Shown here piece after piece: positions 8,214-16,367 of a stretch of 64,000 nt of DNA; the stretch's first letter is position 1, and each line of letters begins with the position of its first letter. The stretch is from contig NZ_JACNMS010000001.1 of assembly GCF_020595125.1 (NCBI RefSeq), forward strand, positions 62,001 to 126,000, read 5' to 3'. The position numbers and the translations under genes were made by a program. A model generated the notes under the pieces. It did no database searches. It saw nothing but the letters and a program-made list of their open reading frames with translations, and was not told the DNA's origin. Source of the stretch: Jeotgalibacillus aurantiacus. Its GTDB lineage: Bacteria > Bacillota > Bacilli > Bacillales > Jeotgalibacillaceae.

Positions 8214-9287
8214 CTATTGGTCATGATTAAATTTATATTTAGGTAAACCATCTGTTTTCAAGTATATCAATGAACTGTTCCTGTACTTTTTTTGATGATC
8301 TAATGCAGGTATAACAGGCGGAGTAGCATCAGATATATGCATTGCTTTTTCAAATAATAGAATGAAATCTGCATCCAGACCATGTCCATTCGAGAAGAAT
8401 ATCTTGTTATCTATCTCACCTTTACCTATTTGAAAATATGTCGTGTGATCAATTGAGGCTAACCATTCCTGCTTTTTAAGATGATTAACCAGTGGATCTG
8501 AGTCTCCCTGAAAAGCGATAATCTTACAATTATTGATATGATTTAAGTACATTTTTGATAAATCATGGATTTCTTTATACCTAAAAAAATCTTGTGCCAG
8601 ATATTTATATTTTATATGTATAACTGCTTGACCAAGTTGTTTATAAAGATCTCGCTCTGCTGTCAGATACCCTGGAACTAACCAAGAAGAGTTATCTACT
8701 AGTAATGAGAGTAAATCCGGTTCAATTGTATTAACTAAATGGAGTAAATACGCACCATGAGAATGTCCGTATCCAATCACTTTAGATTTGTCATAGGTAA
8801 CCTTGTTATCCTCGAGAATTAACTTCACTGCTTCTATAGCGGTGATAATATCTATCGCCTGCATATAACCCATATCATTAAAATCACTTAGAGATTCATC
8901 TAATTTTGCATTTGTTCTTATTTTTATTGATTTCGTTGCAACCAATTCAAATAATTTTACCTGTCCGGTGTTAATTTGAACCAGTTCATCTTCAGTAAGA
9001 AAATCAAGTTTAATACCTTCGATCTCATGCGAGTTTTGCATGAAAGAACTTCCAAAATACTCAACTTGGAGGACGACGAGGTTATATGTGTCCGCGAATA
9101 AGTCCCTCATTTTTTTATAGACATTTGAATCTATATGAGCTCCAAATCCCGGCACTAAAATCATTATTCCTGTATTTTTATTTACAACATCAGGCGTTGA
9201 AAACTCAATTTTCAACTGTCTTTCTGATGGCCTTTCTTCATAAATACTCGGATGGCCTGCGATACTAAAATTGTAATTTTTCGTCAT
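8214..9287 (-). CDS. DUF2920 alpha/beta-hydrolase-like protein
   Basis: A 357-residue protein that I place in the DUF2920 family. It shows an alpha/beta-hydrolase layout: GIMILVPGFGAHID (oxyanion region, about 40-53), nucleophile elbow GYGHSHG with Ser176, an acidic loop GDSDP (about 261-265), and a late NGHGLD with His302. A Ser-Asp-His triad is therefore plausible. No signal peptide is seen, so it is cytoplasmic. As I recall, DUF2920 genes also occur near flagellin-glycosylation genes in epsilonproteobacteria. Here it follows the fli cluster, so an esterase or acyltransferase acting on the nonulosonate or on glycosylated flagellin is a reasonable inference, unproven. The gene looks more AT-rich than its neighbours, which hints at transfer. 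Confidence 0.7.
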   Translation of the reverse strand: MTKNYNFSIAGHPSIYEERPSERQLKIEFSTPDVVNKNTGIMILVPGFGAHIDSNVYKKMRDLFADTYNLVVLQVEYFGSSFMQNSHEIEGIKLDFLTEDELVQINTGQVKLFELVATKSIKIRTNAKLDESLSDFNDMGYMQAIDIITAIEAVKLILEDNKVTYDKSKVIGYGHSHGAYLLHLVNTIEPDLLSLLVDNSSWLVPGYLTAERDLYKQLGQAVIHIKYKYLAQDFFRYKEIHDLSKMYLNHINNCKIIAFQGDSDPLVNHLKKQEWLASIDHTTYFQIGKGEIDNKIFFSNGHGLDADFILLFEKAMHISDATPPVIPALDHQKKYRNSSLIYLKTDGLPKYKFNHDQ

Positions 9288-9358
9288 AACAGACTCCTAT
9301 ATAATTTTTTTCTCTTGTAAATCCTCTACATTCATATTTTCAATCTAAATAATAACTA

Positions 9359-9390
9359 AAGTCCCCCTGCAACTTTATACAGAGGGACTT
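9359..9390 (-). terminator. Terminator after yjfB (end of fli cluster)
   Basis: AAGTCCCcctg pairs with cagaGGGACTT across about 10 nt; the T-run is seen on the minus strand (GGGGGACTTTAG). Confidence 0.7.
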
Positions 9391-9394
9391 TTCA

Positions 9395-9577
9395 TCAGCC
9401 CTTTAAATCAATGCGATTTCCCAGGTCCGGATGAGGTACTTTTATTGAATTTAACATTTCAGCAAGTGCGGCCCCCTGCTGCTCTGAATGATCCATGGCT
9501 TTTTTTACAAGTTCAATACTGGCACCCTGTTTAAGTTGAGAATGGTTTAAAACCACTGACATTGCTGCAATATCCAT
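9395..9577 (-). CDS. yjfB: YjfB family putative motility protein
   Basis: A 60-residue protein matching the small YjfB family: MDIAAMSVVLNHSQLKQGAS at the start and a C-terminal HPDLGNRIDLKG. Family members are encoded with flagellar genes or under sigma-D in bacilli and are called putative motility proteins; no mechanism is known. AAGGAG is 8 nt before the ATG. It is the last gene of the flaG-fliD-fliS-fliT-yjfB run, 18 nt after fliT, and is followed by a terminator. Confidence 0.8.
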   Translation of the reverse strand: MDIAAMSVVLNHSQLKQGASIELVKKAMDHSEQQGAALAEMLNSIKVPHPDLGNRIDLKG

Positions 9578-9595
9578 ATACTCACTCCTTATGTC

Positions 9596-9943
9596 TTAAT
9601 TACGTTTATCGTAAAACATGCCGTCTTTAGATTCCATTTCTCCATAAGGATTTGTATATTTATTTGAGGACTTTTTCTTTTCAGCAGTTAATAATATTTT
9701 TTTCCGGACATCATTTTTTATATCTGTAAGTTTTTTCTCAATAACCTGATTCCATTTAATAATTTCGTCAGCTAACTCTCTCTCATAATCAGTTTCAGGT
9801 GCGCAAACATTTGGCAACAATTTTTCCCGTTCATCCAACAAATGATTAATCTGTGTGATCAACTTATCCCGGTCAACGGCCTCGTCAGACTGGAGTAGGA
9901 TAAATAATCGATTTGTAATTTGATGGCACTCCTGAATGACCAT
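9596..9943 (-). CDS. fliT: Flagellar export chaperone FliT
   Basis: A 115-residue, largely helical, charged protein directly after fliS. Its ATG abuts the fliS TAA, so the two are coupled. FliT proteins bind the C-terminus of the cap protein FliD and keep it export-competent. The sequence is poorly conserved, as usual for FliT; the call rests on size, helical content (ITQINHLLDEREKLLPNV), and the fliD-fliS-fliT order found in Bacillus. Confidence 0.75.
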   Translation of the reverse strand: MVIQECHQITNRLFILLQSDEAVDRDKLITQINHLLDEREKLLPNVCAPETDYERELADEIIKWNQVIEKKLTDIKNDVRKKILLTAEKKKSSNKYTNPYGEMESKDGMFYDKRN

Positions 9944-10348
9944 TTATACTATTCCACCTGCACCAACCTGCTGAAGTTTTCTATTCTCTTGAATAACCTG
10001 CTTCCAAACATCCCTGAATTCAGTTACGAAACTGGATACTTCGTTTAATATATCTACACTGCTTTGTATATTTGCTTCAATCAACCGGCTAATCAGGAAT
10101 TCATACAAAGAAAGCATGTTTTTAGCAATTTCATGCTCTTGTTTCAATGTAATCATTAATTCTCTTAAAATCGCCTGTGCTTTTTGAATGTTGATATTTT
10201 TTTGTTCTGCATTTCCTTTTTCAATAGCAATCTCTGCCTGTTTTATAAACTTTAAACATCCATTGTATAGCATTAATGTAAGCTCACCGGGGGAAGCTGT
10301 ATTTACAGAGTTATTTGCATATGCCTGTTGAGGATTTTTCAACATCAT
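9944..10348 (-). CDS. fliS: Flagellin export chaperone FliS
   Basis: A 134-residue FliS. The N-terminal YANNSVNTASPGELTLMLYNG is the family signature; the rest is a four-helix bundle. FliS wraps the C-terminus of flagellin in the cytosol, prevents early polymerisation and hands it to FlhA; in bacilli it also bears on FliW availability. It follows fliD and overlaps no neighbour. A second, diverged FliS lies at 29677-30129 beside the second flagellin gene. Confidence 0.95.
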   Translation of the reverse strand: MMLKNPQQAYANNSVNTASPGELTLMLYNGCLKFIKQAEIAIEKGNAEQKNINIQKAQAILRELMITLKQEHEIAKNMLSLYEFLISRLIEANIQSSVDILNEVSSFVTEFRDVWKQVIQENRKLQQVGAGGIV

Positions 10349-10365
10349 TTCACTTCCTTATCTGT

Positions 10366-12426
10366 TTACTGACCCATTCCAAATTGTTGCATTAAGTACA
10401 TTCCCTGAGAATTAGCTCTATTCACAGCCTGTTCCATGGCTGTAAATTGCGCCCAATATCTATTTTCAACTTGAATCAACCGGTCTTCAAAACGTTGAAT
10501 TCTTTCATCAACATTAAAAATACTTTTTCCAATCGCATAATTTTGGAGTGTGGAAAATTGATTGCCGGCTTTATCTCTAAGTCGATCTAATGTTTCAGTC
10601 ACAGTATCTGAAAGTCTGTGAATAATACCTTGTTCAGATTCATTTGTACTAGAAGCAGCTCCAATAAACAACGCTTCAACAGCCTCTGGATTATTATTAA
10701 TTGCCTCTTTTAATTTCGCTTCATTGATTTCTAGTTTACCACCTTCTCTAAAATTCGATGTAGTTCTAATACCAATCATGGCTAGTTGATTCAACAAAGG
10801 GTCTGTTCCTTCATTTGCGACTGGATTGTAGAAATCTATTCGCATGGAAGAAAGAGCATTTGTTAAAGTAGGATCACGTCGAATTAATCCACTTTTTGCT
10901 TTATCATCCCATTGTTCTTGTTGTTTATCAGAAAGCTCTGATCGCTGTTCATCTGTAAGCGGCTTATATGAACGGTACTTCTCTTCGTTTAATTTTAAAT
11001 CAATTCCACCAATTAGTGTGTTGTAATTCTCTACAAAAGATTTAATAGATTCAAACACTTGATTTCCATCATTATTAATTGAGAGTGTGGCAGGAGGACC
11101 AGAAGTAAATTCTTCTTTTAATGTGAAAGTTACACCACTCATTGTAAAAGTATTCGAATTTCTGGAAGTCTCTAGACCATTAATTGTAAAAACAGCATTT
11201 TGTCCAGAGGTTTTTGTTATGTCACCTGCTGTTAATTTTAATGAAGTAGCGAAAGACCCACCAACAATGATATCATCAGCAACCGGGGGATCTTGAGGAA
11301 CAGAAGGATAAAAGTCTCCTGTTTCTTTACGCATCATTGAGACTTGGCCAGTAACATTATCCAAAAACATTGAAACTCCTGCGTTACTTGAATTTACTTT
11401 TGAAAACACCTGATTAAGGGACTGTGATGATTCAATCAAAAAGTTCTCCTCATTAGGCTGGCCACCAGACGTTGATGTATAAGAGCCAACAGATAAATGA
11501 GTATACTCCTGCTTATAGCTGACACTGATGGCCGTTTCAGCAGCCCTTGGCTCGTTAAATGTTATTTTTCCAGTTTCGACGTTAATTTTACCAATAGACC
11601 CCAGCAGTGCTTCATTCGTATCCGGATCTACTGCTCCCATTGTTACCGGTGGACCACCATCCAAAGAAAGAGAAAAACCATCTGTGATAATTCCTTTTTT
11701 GACCAATTGATAGCTGTCTGCACCTACCGCCAACGTGCCTTCCTGCACCTTTTTATCCGTAATATAATCAACTTTTACGGTAGCTCCTGCTGTCACATTT
11801 TCACTGAATGTGACCTCGCCATTCGCAGCTACTTTAACTTGATTCGTTCCTGTAAACGCTGCTCCCTGATCGATCACTTCGTATCCTTTGCCATTTACTT
11901 TCACTGACATTTGAAGTGGCTTGTTTAGAACCTGTTCATCCCCTGTCAACTGCACTTGAAGAACTGCAGTTCCATCACCCGTCACAGTTTGTGAACCAAT
12001 TGCTCCTGTCTCCCAGGTCAAGCCACTGACAAAATCTCCACTTTGACTTTTCAGGGATTTTGTAGGATCAACCTTAGACACTCCATCATCGATACTAGAA
12101 GTTACCCAGGTTTCTGCTGCAGCGAGTTGTTTAACTTCTGTAATAGAATATGTTCCCTGATTCGCAGCACTGGATGCCGTTGCTGTTACCCGGGAGTCAT
12201 CTGAGCTTGTAACCGTTCTTGCTCTATAATTCGTTGTAAATTTCATGTTGTTGAGCTTTGTTCTAAAATCCAACAACAAAGCATTCATTGAACGATAATC
12301 ATCCCTTTGCCATTCCAGTGTCTGTTTGTTTTGTTTTAAACGATCCAGAGGCATTTTTTCAACTCTCATTAAATCTCTGACAATTGAATCTATATCCATT
12401 CCACTAGCTAATCCGCCTATTCGCAT
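10366..12426 (-). CDS. fliD: Flagellar filament cap protein FliD (enlarged)
   Basis: A 686-residue cap protein (HAP2), about 190 residues longer than B. subtilis FliD. The conserved N-terminus is MRIGGLASGMDIDSIVRDLM, with D0/D1 helices to about 100. The C-terminal D1/D0 part (about 470-686) includes SLRIDF-like SSMRIDFYNPV and the coiled tail ending QQFGMGQ. The extra length lies in the surface-exposed beta-rich D2/D3 region (about 110-440), rich in Thr, Gly and Val. Five FliD subunits cap the filament tip and fold exported flagellin. AAGGAGTG precedes the ATG. Confidence 0.95.
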   Translation of the reverse strand: MRIGGLASGMDIDSIVRDLMRVEKMPLDRLKQNKQTLEWQRDDYRSMNALLLDFRTKLNNMKFTTNYRARTVTSSDDSRVTATASSAANQGTYSITEVKQLAAAETWVTSSIDDGVSKVDPTKSLKSQSGDFVSGLTWETGAIGSQTVTGDGTAVLQVQLTGDEQVLNKPLQMSVKVNGKGYEVIDQGAAFTGTNQVKVAANGEVTFSENVTAGATVKVDYITDKKVQEGTLAVGADSYQLVKKGIITDGFSLSLDGGPPVTMGAVDPDTNEALLGSIGKINVETGKITFNEPRAAETAISVSYKQEYTHLSVGSYTSTSGGQPNEENFLIESSQSLNQVFSKVNSSNAGVSMFLDNVTGQVSMMRKETGDFYPSVPQDPPVADDIIVGGSFATSLKLTAGDITKTSGQNAVFTINGLETSRNSNTFTMSGVTFTLKEEFTSGPPATLSINNDGNQVFESIKSFVENYNTLIGGIDLKLNEEKYRSYKPLTDEQRSELSDKQQEQWDDKAKSGLIRRDPTLTNALSSMRIDFYNPVANEGTDPLLNQLAMIGIRTTSNFREGGKLEINEAKLKEAINNNPEAVEALFIGAASSTNESEQGIIHRLSDTVTETLDRLRDKAGNQFSTLQNYAIGKSIFNVDERIQRFEDRLIQVENRYWAQFTAMEQAVNRANSQGMYLMQQFGMGQ

Positions 12427-12439
12427 TACTCTTCACTCC

Positions 12440-12787
12440 TTACACTTTTTGGTCCATTAACATTCCAAGAAAATCAGTCATTGCGGCATAAGAATCAAGC
12501 AGCTTTTTTGAAGGAATTTCTTTGATGACTTCTTTCGATACTTCATCGACAATTGTGACGTAATATTCTTCCAAGTCTTCATGGAATTCAAACTTTAAAT
12601 GGGCAGATGTGGGCCGAAGGAAATCATTTATTCCCTTCACAGCTTTTTCCATTTGCTCTTTTGTAGGTTTTACAGTTTGTTCCGCTACTCCTATTGATAC
12701 CTGTGCTGTATGATCCGTAATTTTTTTTGATTGTAATGGCTGTCCCACATTTGCAACTTTGTTTACTGACTCTCCTATCCTGTTCAT
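12440..12787 (-). CDS. flaG: Flagellar protein FlaG
   Basis: A 115-residue FlaG (B. subtilis YvyC). The C-terminal half (LKFEFHEDLEEYYVTIVDEV, then IKEIPSKKLLDSYAAMTDFLG) is the FlaG domain; the N-terminal half is low-complexity and polar. FlaG proteins influence filament length; the mechanism is not settled. It leads the flaG-fliD-fliS-fliT-yjfB transcript, 13 nt before fliD, and has a near-perfect sigma-D promoter. Confidence 0.9.
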   Translation of the reverse strand: MNRIGESVNKVANVGQPLQSKKITDHTAQVSIGVAEQTVKPTKEQMEKAVKGINDFLRPTSAHLKFEFHEDLEEYYVTIVDEVSKEVIKEIPSKKLLDSYAAMTDFLGMLMDQKV

Positions 12788-12817
12788 ATTTCCATCCCCT
12801 TGAGTTTTATATTATTG

Positions 12818-12843
12818 ATATCGGCATTTCAACAAAATTTTTA
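12818..12843 (-). promoter_or_regulatory. Sigma-D promoter of flaG-fliD-fliS-fliT
   Basis: Minus strand: TAAA (12843-12840), 14-nt spacer, GCCGATAT (12825-12818). The -10 box is a perfect match to the flagellar sigma-D consensus. Confidence 0.85.
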
Positions 12844-12863
12844 ACCTTTTATCTAAATAACAA

Positions 12864-12890
12864 AAAGCCACAAAAACATTTTGTGGCTTT
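12864..12890 (-). terminator. Terminator of the legionaminic-acid operon
   Basis: AAAGCCACAAA and TTTGTGGCTTT pair across 5 nt; on the minus strand a T-rich tail follows. It separates legF from the sigma-D promoter of flaG. Confidence 0.85.
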
Positions 12891-12902
12891 GAATCATTGT
12901 CA

Positions 12903-13583
12903 TTAATTCAATAACATTTCAGCTATCTTAAAATCCATCTCATCATCTATATCAATAGAATGTCGTTTGTCCATGACATACGCGTAGCTGCGATCGTGAT
13001 AGAGGTCTACCCTGTCAGAAAGATGACTCGTTTTCACAAGATAAATCGCACCGTTCAGCCGATAATAGACAGGCAGCTGCTGTCTCGGTGTGCTCAATAT
13101 GTCATCAGAAATGAACCCTGATAAGGAAAGATCCAAAGGAAGCGTATTCGACCACAACGGAGAGTGATCGGTCTCACAAACAGAGACCACCGAATCCGCC
13201 TCCTTTTCTTTCATTAGGTTATACGCACCGACGATATCCTCTCTCGTCCTAAGTGGAGAAGTCGGCTGAAGCAGGCACACCGTTTCAAACGTTTTTCCTC
13301 TTTGCTCATAATACCCCAGCACGTCTTCCACCACGTCCCAGGAAGAAGCCTGATCAGATGAAAGCGACGCATCACGAAGGTAAGGAACCTGTGCGCCATA
13401 CTGTTCGGCAATCCTGGCATATTCTAGGGAATCTGTTGACACGATCACATGACCAAAACAGCCACTATTAAGCGCTGCCTCAATCGTATAGGCCATCATC
13501 GGCTTTCTATTTAAAGGTTTAACATTTTTATCCTTCAGCCCTTTAGATCCACTTCGTGCCGGAATAATCGCGAGATGACTCAT
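12903..13583 (-). CDS. legF: CMP-legionaminate (nonulosonate) cytidylyltransferase
   Basis: A 226-residue NeuA/LegF-type CMP-sugar synthetase. The N-terminal CTP-binding motif IPARSGSKGLKDKNVKPL is at about 7-24, and LLQPTSPLRTREDI at about 104-117 is the family core. It activates the nonulosonic acid with CTP, giving the donor for the Maf transferases. It overlaps legG by 4 nt (ATGA) and is last in the pathway operon. Legionaminate rather than sialate or pseudaminate is inferred from the presence of PtmE, LegB and LegC in the same operon; there is no PseH- or PseG-like gene. Confidence 0.9.
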   Translation of the reverse strand: MSHLAIIPARSGSKGLKDKNVKPLNRKPMMAYTIEAALNSGCFGHVIVSTDSLEYARIAEQYGAQVPYLRDASLSSDQASSWDVVEDVLGYYEQRGKTFETVCLLQPTSPLRTREDIVGAYNLMKEKEADSVVSVCETDHSPLWSNTLPLDLSLSGFISDDILSTPRQQLPVYYRLNGAIYLVKTSHLSDRVDLYHDRSYAYVMDKRHSIDIDDEMDFKIAEMLLN

Positions 13584-14749
13584 CCCTTCACCTCCAGATC
13601 ATAAAACGTCTTTTTCAAGTCCATCTCCCCATCAAAAACCTGTTGAAGAATCGTCCGGATCTTGTCTGATGTCTTTCCGTCTCCATAGGGATTAACCGCT
13701 TTTTTAGCCTGTTCCTGAAACGCCGGAGACTGCGCCTGACGGATCGCGTCCCTAATGGCGTGCTCTTTTGGTTCACAATTAATCACACTCTCTGCCTGCA
13801 TCCGTCCCTTTTGACGATCCCCGATATTAATCGTCGGCACACCGAAGCTTGGCGCTTCGATTAATCCGCTTGAAGAGTTCCCGATGACCATCTGACAGCC
13901 TTTCATAGCACTTAAATAGCGTGTAAGACCCAGAGAAGTAAAGGCTACGGCGTGTTCATGTTGAACACAATACGCATCAATTTTCCGGTTGATTACACGG
14001 CCTTCTGCATCGGCATTGGCTTTCGTAAAGAGAAAGGTCATATCTGGAAAACTTGCACATGCCGCAAGCAGTTCCTCAATTTGGGCTTCTGCCTGATACT
14101 GTTCCAGGGTCACGGGATGGAACGTGACGAGGGCATAAGGTTTTTCCAACGAGAAATCAAGCGATTTTTCCAGTTCTTCCTTTGTCAGTAAGGGTTCTTG
14201 TAATACATTCTCAATCCCGAGTGCCCCAACGGTATGAACACGATCAGGGTGTTCTCCCAACTGGATCACCCGTTTGCGGTACGCTTCCGTACTCGTCAAA
14301 TGGAGGTAGCTGATTTTCGTGATCGCATGACGGACCGATTCATCCACGGCCCCTTCTGTGGTTTCGCCTCCGTAAAGGTGGGCAATCGGGATCCGCTGAT
14401 TCATCGCAACGAGACTGACCGCGAGCGTTTCATAGCGGTCCCCAAGGACAAGAAGCAAATCCGGTTGTATGCGGGCAAAATAATCCGCAAAGCTGATCAT
14501 CGCAAGGCCCATGGATTTCGAAATGGCAGCCGGCGTATCCGCACTGATCAACATTTCGATTTTCTCATCAATCTCGATCCCGTCGTGTTCAATGTCCCGA
14601 TAGGTTAAGCCAAACTCCGGTGAGAGGTGTGCCCCCGTGACCACCACTTTCACATCCAAAGTCTCCACTTCCCGAAGCGCCTGAATGACCGGCTTTAACA
14701 AGCCATACTCCGCCCGGGTTGCCGTTAAAATACTCATCGTTTTTACCAT
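13580..14749 (-). CDS. legG: NDP-sugar hydrolyzing 2-epimerase (LegG/NeuC type)
   Basis: A 389-residue enzyme of the WecB/NeuC epimerase family with a GT-B-like fold. Motifs include ILTATRAEYGLLKP near the N-terminus, VLGDRYETLA at about 120-129, HLYGGETTEGAVDE, and the nucleotide-binding region GNSSSGLIEAPSFGVP. In the legionaminate route it removes the nucleotide and inverts C2 to give a free 2,4-diacetamido-2,4,6-trideoxymannose. It overlaps the legI stop by 7 nt. A second ATG at 14737 is an alternative start. Its product is the substrate of LegI, the next gene upstream. Confidence 0.9.
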   Translation of the reverse strand: MVKTMSILTATRAEYGLLKPVIQALREVETLDVKVVVTGAHLSPEFGLTYRDIEHDGIEIDEKIEMLISADTPAAISKSMGLAMISFADYFARIQPDLLLVLGDRYETLAVSLVAMNQRIPIAHLYGGETTEGAVDESVRHAITKISYLHLTSTEAYRKRVIQLGEHPDRVHTVGALGIENVLQEPLLTKEELEKSLDFSLEKPYALVTFHPVTLEQYQAEAQIEELLAACASFPDMTFLFTKANADAEGRVINRKIDAYCVQHEHAVAFTSLGLTRYLSAMKGCQMVIGNSSSGLIEAPSFGVPTINIGDRQKGRMQAESVINCEPKEHAIRDAIRQAQSPAFQEQAKKAVNPYGDGKTSDKIRTILQQVFDGEMDLKKTFYDLEVKG

Positions 14750-15738
14750 TCGATCAACTCATCCTCTTGAAAATCACGGGAGGCTTTTTCCCCGATCACC
14801 TCAAACCATTTCATCGGGCTGATACCGGATCCGGGTCTTTTCACGGTCAGGTTCTCTTCGGTAAACACAGTCCCTTTTGAAATGGGACGAGCCGCCACAA
14901 TGCTTTTTCGCGCGATGACTTTATTTTTTTCTTCCGATGCCGCCGGTTTCTTTTCGCCCTGTCCGATCGCAACCTCGACATGGCGGATTGCGGTGATCAT
15001 CGCTTTTAATTCATCCGGTTCCAGACTCGCCTGATGATCCGGACCTTCCATCGTCTGATCTAGTGTAAAATGCTTTTCAATCACAGTTGCGCCGAGTGCG
15101 ACGGCCGCAATCGGCACTTCGATGCCTTTCGTATGATCGGAATAGCCAACTGGCAACTGAAAGTGTGTTTCCATCGTTTTCATCGCAGAAAGATGGACGT
15201 CCTCAAAAGGCGCAGGGTATTCCGTGGTACAATGAAGCACCGTAATCGGACCGGCTCCGTATTTTTTTAGGACGTCAATGGCTTCCTGTACTTCCTGCAT
15301 GGTGCCCATACCCGTTGAGACAATGACTGGCTCCTGAAGGCGGGCAATTTTGATTAGATACGGAAGATTGGTTAGATCCCCGGAGGGGATTTTCCACGTT
15401 TTCATCCCCAGCCCAGCTAAGAAATCGATACTGTCTGCGTCAAAACCGGTGGAGAGAAACTCAATCTCCTGTTCCTGACAATAATCATACAGCTCCTGAA
15501 AGTCCTCAAACGATAACTCCAGCTTTTTTAACATCTCATACTGGCTTTCTTTTCGCCCTGTATTTTTTTCCTGATAAGCAGCCTGTACAGCGGTTTTCGT
15601 CGTCAGATGTTTGGCAACAAACGTCTGAAATTTAATACAATCTGCGCCTGCTTTTTTCGCTTCATCTACCAGTTGTTTAGCCAAATCAAGCCGGCCGTTA
15701 TGATTGACACCGGCTTCAGCGATAATATATGTACTCAT
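14743..15738 (-). CDS. legI: Legionaminate (nonulosonate) synthase
   Basis: A 331-residue NeuB-family synthase. The TIM-barrel domain begins YIIAEAGVNHNGRLDLAKQL and carries VLHCTTEYPAP and ALGATVIEKHFTLD. The C-terminal SAF (antifreeze-like) domain is at about 270-331 (RSIVAARPISKGTVFTEENL). It condenses the hexose from LegG with phosphoenolpyruvate to give the nine-carbon acid. AGGAG is 11 nt before the ATG and the start overlaps the acyltransferase gene by 4 nt. Confidence 0.92.
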   Translation of the reverse strand: MSTYIIAEAGVNHNGRLDLAKQLVDEAKKAGADCIKFQTFVAKHLTTKTAVQAAYQEKNTGRKESQYEMLKKLELSFEDFQELYDYCQEQEIEFLSTGFDADSIDFLAGLGMKTWKIPSGDLTNLPYLIKIARLQEPVIVSTGMGTMQEVQEAIDVLKKYGAGPITVLHCTTEYPAPFEDVHLSAMKTMETHFQLPVGYSDHTKGIEVPIAAVALGATVIEKHFTLDQTMEGPDHQASLEPDELKAMITAIRHVEVAIGQGEKKPAASEEKNKVIARKSIVAARPISKGTVFTEENLTVKRPGSGISPMKWFEVIGEKASRDFQEDELIEW

Positions 15739-16367
15739 TCTTTTTTACGCTCCTTACATGGATGTCCATAAGCAAAGGAATGGGAAGGAAAAGAAGTCGT
15801 GACCACACTGCCCATCCCAATCATCACCTTGTCTCCGATTTCCAGTTGTTCACGAATTACGCTGCCCGCCCCAATATGGGAAAGGGAGCCGATCTTCACA
15901 CCGCCGCATAATACCGTACCCGGCGCAACATGACTATACGCACCAACTTGGCAATCGTGTTCAAGAACAGAAGACGTATTGATGATCGCGCCTTCTTCAA
16001 TCCGCACATTGGCGTTGACCACCGCCCGTTTCCCAATATAAACACCTTCTCCCACCTCAGCGTATGGGCTGACAATGGCTGACGGATCCACAATGTTTGG
16101 AAGCTGAAAGTTCATCCTTATCAGCTTCTCTGAGATTTGTGCACGTAACTTATGATCCCCTAATGCGACAAATGCCTTTGAATACCCTTGTTCAAAAAGT
16201 CCAGGGAGGTCTTCATCTGTTCCTACAATCGGACAGGATAGAAGGGTTTGTCCTACTTTTTCCTGACGATCCACCACAACGATGTGTTCATACGCTTTGG
16301 TGGCTAAAAGAGAATCCAATACTGATCGGCTGTGGCCTCCGCCACCCACCATCACGAGTTTATTCAT
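15735..16367 (-). CDS. NeuD/PglD-like sugar acyltransferase
   Basis: A 210-residue protein with an N-terminal nucleotide-sugar-binding fold (KLVMVGGGGHSRSVLD) and a C-terminal left-handed beta-helix of hexapeptide repeats (about 95-195: IVSPYAEVGEGVYIGKRAVV onward). A conserved His in SSVLEHDCQVG is the expected catalytic base. The family transfers acetyl from acetyl-CoA to a sugar amine or hydroxyl. Here the likely job is N-acetylation of the 4-amino sugar made by LegC, the step before LegG. Campylobacter LegH is of another fold, so I do not give that symbol. It overlaps ptmE by 8 nt. Confidence 0.82.
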   Translation of the reverse strand: MNKLVMVGGGGHSRSVLDSLLATKAYEHIVVVDRQEKVGQTLLSCPIVGTDEDLPGLFEQGYSKAFVALGDHKLRAQISEKLIRMNFQLPNIVDPSAIVSPYAEVGEGVYIGKRAVVNANVRIEEGAIINTSSVLEHDCQVGAYSHVAPGTVLCGGVKIGSLSHIGAGSVIREQLEIGDKVMIGMGSVVTTSFPSHSFAYGHPCKERKKE

